Shown here piece after piece: positions 62,813 to 64,000 of a stretch of 64,000 bases of DNA. The DNA is from Actinopolymorpha cephalotaxi. GTDB taxonomy: Bacteria > Actinomycetota > Actinomycetes > Propionibacteriales > Actinopolymorphaceae. The position numbers and the translations under genes are program-made. The notes beneath the pieces were generated by a model. The model was not told the origin of the DNA. It did not search any database and saw only the letters and a list, made by a program, of their open reading frames with translations. How positions within the stretch are numbered: position 1 is the stretch's first letter; each line of letters starts with the position of its first letter. The DNA lies in the NCBI RefSeq assembly GCF_013408535.1, contig NZ_JACBZA010000001.1:1426001-1490000 (forward strand), in the 5' to 3' direction.

Positions 62813-63760
62813 TCAGGTGGAACGCCGTGCGCTGTCCTCGTCCTCCAGTGTCGCGCTCCCACCCGAGTGCCCGCGAGTGCCTGTCGGACCGGGCGGGCCG
62901 GGGCGGTCGGGCGGTCCGGGGGTTCGCCCCGGGGGTGTGCGTCCGGGTGCGGTGCGCCCGGGCGCTTGGCGGGGTTGGCCGGGTTGGCGGGGTTCGTTGG
63001 GTTCGACCCGCATGTTCCGGAGCCGTTCGCGCAGCCGGCCCTCGTGTGCCTCGTCGTACGCCAGGAAGATCGCGCCGCCGACCGCGATCAGCGCGAACAT
63101 GTACCACTGGAACGCGTACGCCAGGTGCGGCCCCTCCGACAGCTCCGGCGGCGGCAGCATGTGGGGGAGGTCGGCGCGCTGGGCGGGGATCTGGCGGGCG
63201 AGTTCGATGTAGTCGCCGAGCAGGGGGTACGGCACGGCCGCCGAGATCGCCCGGACCTGGATGAACCGGACCTGCCCGTCGTTCACCGGCACCTGCCGGT
63301 CCGCGGCCTCGCTGGCCCGGACCCGCGCGATCACGGTGACCTCGCCGGCGGGCGGGGTGGGCGCCTTCGGTGCGCCGGTGGACCGAAGGCTGGGAATCCA
63401 GCCCCGGTTGACCAGCACGGCGTACTTCGACCCGGCCAGCCGGAGCGGGGTGACGACGTCGAAGCCGGGCTCGCCCTGCAGCGGGCGGTAGCGGACCAGG
63501 ATCTGGTGTGCGGCGTCGTAGGTGCCGCGGGCCTTCACCGTCGCGTACTCCCTGCCCGAGCCCACCGAACGGCCCGGCACCAGCACGTCGCCGACGGGGC
63601 GGGCGGACACGCCGGAGTTGCTGGTGATCAGGGCGTTCTGCGCGCGGCGCGCCTCCAGGCGGTGCAGCTGCCAGCCGGCGAGTTCGACGCACACGGCGGC
63701 CGCGATCACGACCGCGACCATCATGGCGAGCCAGCGTGGCCGCAACAGGAAGCGGTACAC
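62813..63760 (-). CDS. SURF1-family cytochrome oxidase assembly protein
   Basis: 315 residues. An N-terminal membrane helix (WLAMMVAVVIAAAVCVELAGWQLHRLEARRAQN) carries the SURF1 WQLxR motif. The periplasmic domain has YDAAHQILVRYRPLQGEPGFDVVTPLRLAGSKYAVLVNRGWIP, and the second helix region is GPHLAYAFQWYMFALIAVGGAIFLAYDE. SURF1 helps insert heme A into oxidase, fitting ctaA and ctaB in this window. The last ~70 residues are a Pro/Gly/Arg repeat tail (PGRTPPGRTPGPP) not found in most members. GTG 63760 follows TAGCGT by 6 nt, so it is probably leaderless. Confidence 0.92.
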   Translation of the reverse strand: MYRFLLRPRWLAMMVAVVIAAAVCVELAGWQLHRLEARRAQNALITSNSGVSARPVGDVLVPGRSVGSGREYATVKARGTYDAAHQILVRYRPLQGEPGFDVVTPLRLAGSKYAVLVNRGWIPSLRSTGAPKAPTPPAGEVTVIARVRASEAADRQVPVNDGQVRFIQVRAISAAVPYPLLGDYIELARQIPAQRADLPHMLPPPELSEGPHLAYAFQWYMFALIAVGGAIFLAYDEAHEGRLRERLRNMRVEPNEPRQPGQPRQAPGRTAPGRTPPGRTPGPPDRPGPPGPTGTRGHSGGSATLEDEDSARRST

Positions 63761-63766
63761 GATGTG

Positions 63767-63772
63767 ACGCTA
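63767..63772 (-). promoter_or_regulatory. Leaderless -10 box of the SURF1 gene
   Basis: TAGCGT on the minus strand, then CACATC, then the GTG start at 63760. Confidence 0.6.
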
Positions 63773-63886
63773 ACCGAACCAGCCCGGCGGGCCACCCATC
63801 GGGGTGGCGGTGGGCCGACCTCGGTGTTGGGTGGAGTCCGCTGGCGGGTACGGCCTCGAGCTGGGGCGTCTGTCGGAGGCGTGACC

Positions 63887-63892
63887 TAGGCT
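63887..63892 (+). promoter_or_regulatory. Leaderless -10 box of moaA
   Basis: TAGGCT is followed by GGGCGA and then ATG 63899, ideal spacing for transcription starting on the A of the start codon. Confidence 0.65.
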
Positions 63893-63898
63893 GGGCGA

Positions 63899-64000
63899 AT
63901 GGTCGCGCAACTACTGGACTCCTTCGGCCGGGTGGCAACCGATCTGCGGGTCTCCCTGACCGACCGGTGCAACCTGCGCTGCACCTACTGCATGCCCGCC
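63899..64000 (+). CDS. moaA: GTP 3',8-cyclase (molybdopterin synthesis), N-terminal fragment cut by window edge
   Basis: The 34 visible codons end at the window edge. [33 protein letters not shown] contains the radical-SAM CxxxCxxC motif in the form specific to MoaA ([13 protein letters not shown]). The enzyme converts GTP to the first cyclic intermediate of molybdenum cofactor synthesis. ATG 63899 is 6 nt after TAGGCT and has no ribosome site, which fits a leaderless message. Confidence 0.95.
   Translation, partial: MVAQLLDSFGRVATDLRVSLTDRCNLRCTYCMPA

Overview
The window is very GC-rich chromosomal DNA from an actinobacterium. The signs are OpcA, an F420/LLM enzyme, an acVLRF1 release factor, a GH15 trehalase-type enzyme, heme A and SURF1 genes, frequent GTG/TTG starts, ATGA/GTGA stop-start overlaps and several leaderless promoters (TANNNT about 6 nt before the start codon). 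The gene set would suit a soil Propionibacteriales member such as a Nocardioidaceae or Actinopolymorpha relative; that placement is inference. There are no rRNA or tRNA genes, insertion sequences, prophage or CRISPR array.

Layout. 1-1262: the end of a DUF222/HNH nuclease with a tandem repeat. 1360-3776: peptidase E, an NmrA-like reductase and a Nudix-like repressor (NrtR type). 3893-7505: nadA-nadB-nadC, divergent from the repressor. 7799-9187: an aldehyde dehydrogenase. 9177-17498: an amino-sugar locus. A transporter-AGE epimerase-nagB-nagA-ceramidase-like operon is divergent from an oxidoreductase and a LacI regulator, with two LacI-type operators between them. 17541-26094: the pentose-phosphate operon tkt-tal-pgi-zwf-opcA-pgl. 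26434-34870: ctaB, a tyrosine phosphatase, an MFS exporter, a DEAD-box helicase, ctaA and an ABC-2 exporter. 35053-42140: sufR-sufB-sufD-ferredoxin-sufC-sufS-sufU-sufT. 42118-45129: acVLRF1, an LLM enzyme and an IclR regulator. 45096-49699: a biotin-uptake operon carrying an acyl-CoA ligase and a thiolase. 50012-54926: an ABC-F protein with a leader peptide, a small HTH protein, an ABC exporter and an atypical SDR. 55113-60528: a sirtuin with an in-frame TGA, an alpha-L-fucosidase and an alanyl-tRNA synthetase. 60529-60974: a block of inverted repeats. 60975-64000: a GH15 enzyme, SURF1 and the start of moaA.

How they work together. Most genes serve central functions: NAD synthesis, NADPH-producing sugar metabolism, heme A and oxidase assembly, Fe-S cluster assembly and biotin uptake. 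Regulators sit beside their likely targets (NrtR/nadABC, LacI/amino-sugar genes, SufR/suf).

The parts most worth a second look are: (1) the sirtuin, where TGA replaces exactly the fourth zinc-ligand cysteine and the rest of the gene is intact, which means either a selenoprotein or a very fresh pseudogene; (2) the repeated palindrome TTCTTCCGCGGAAGAA plus three large stem-loops in one 446-bp gap; (3) a six-codon, possibly leaderless leader peptide with alternative stems before the ABC-F gene; (4) an alanyl-tRNA synthetase outside its usual setting; (5) a histone-H1-like tail on OpcA; (6) the nadA leader with an operator and three stem-loops.
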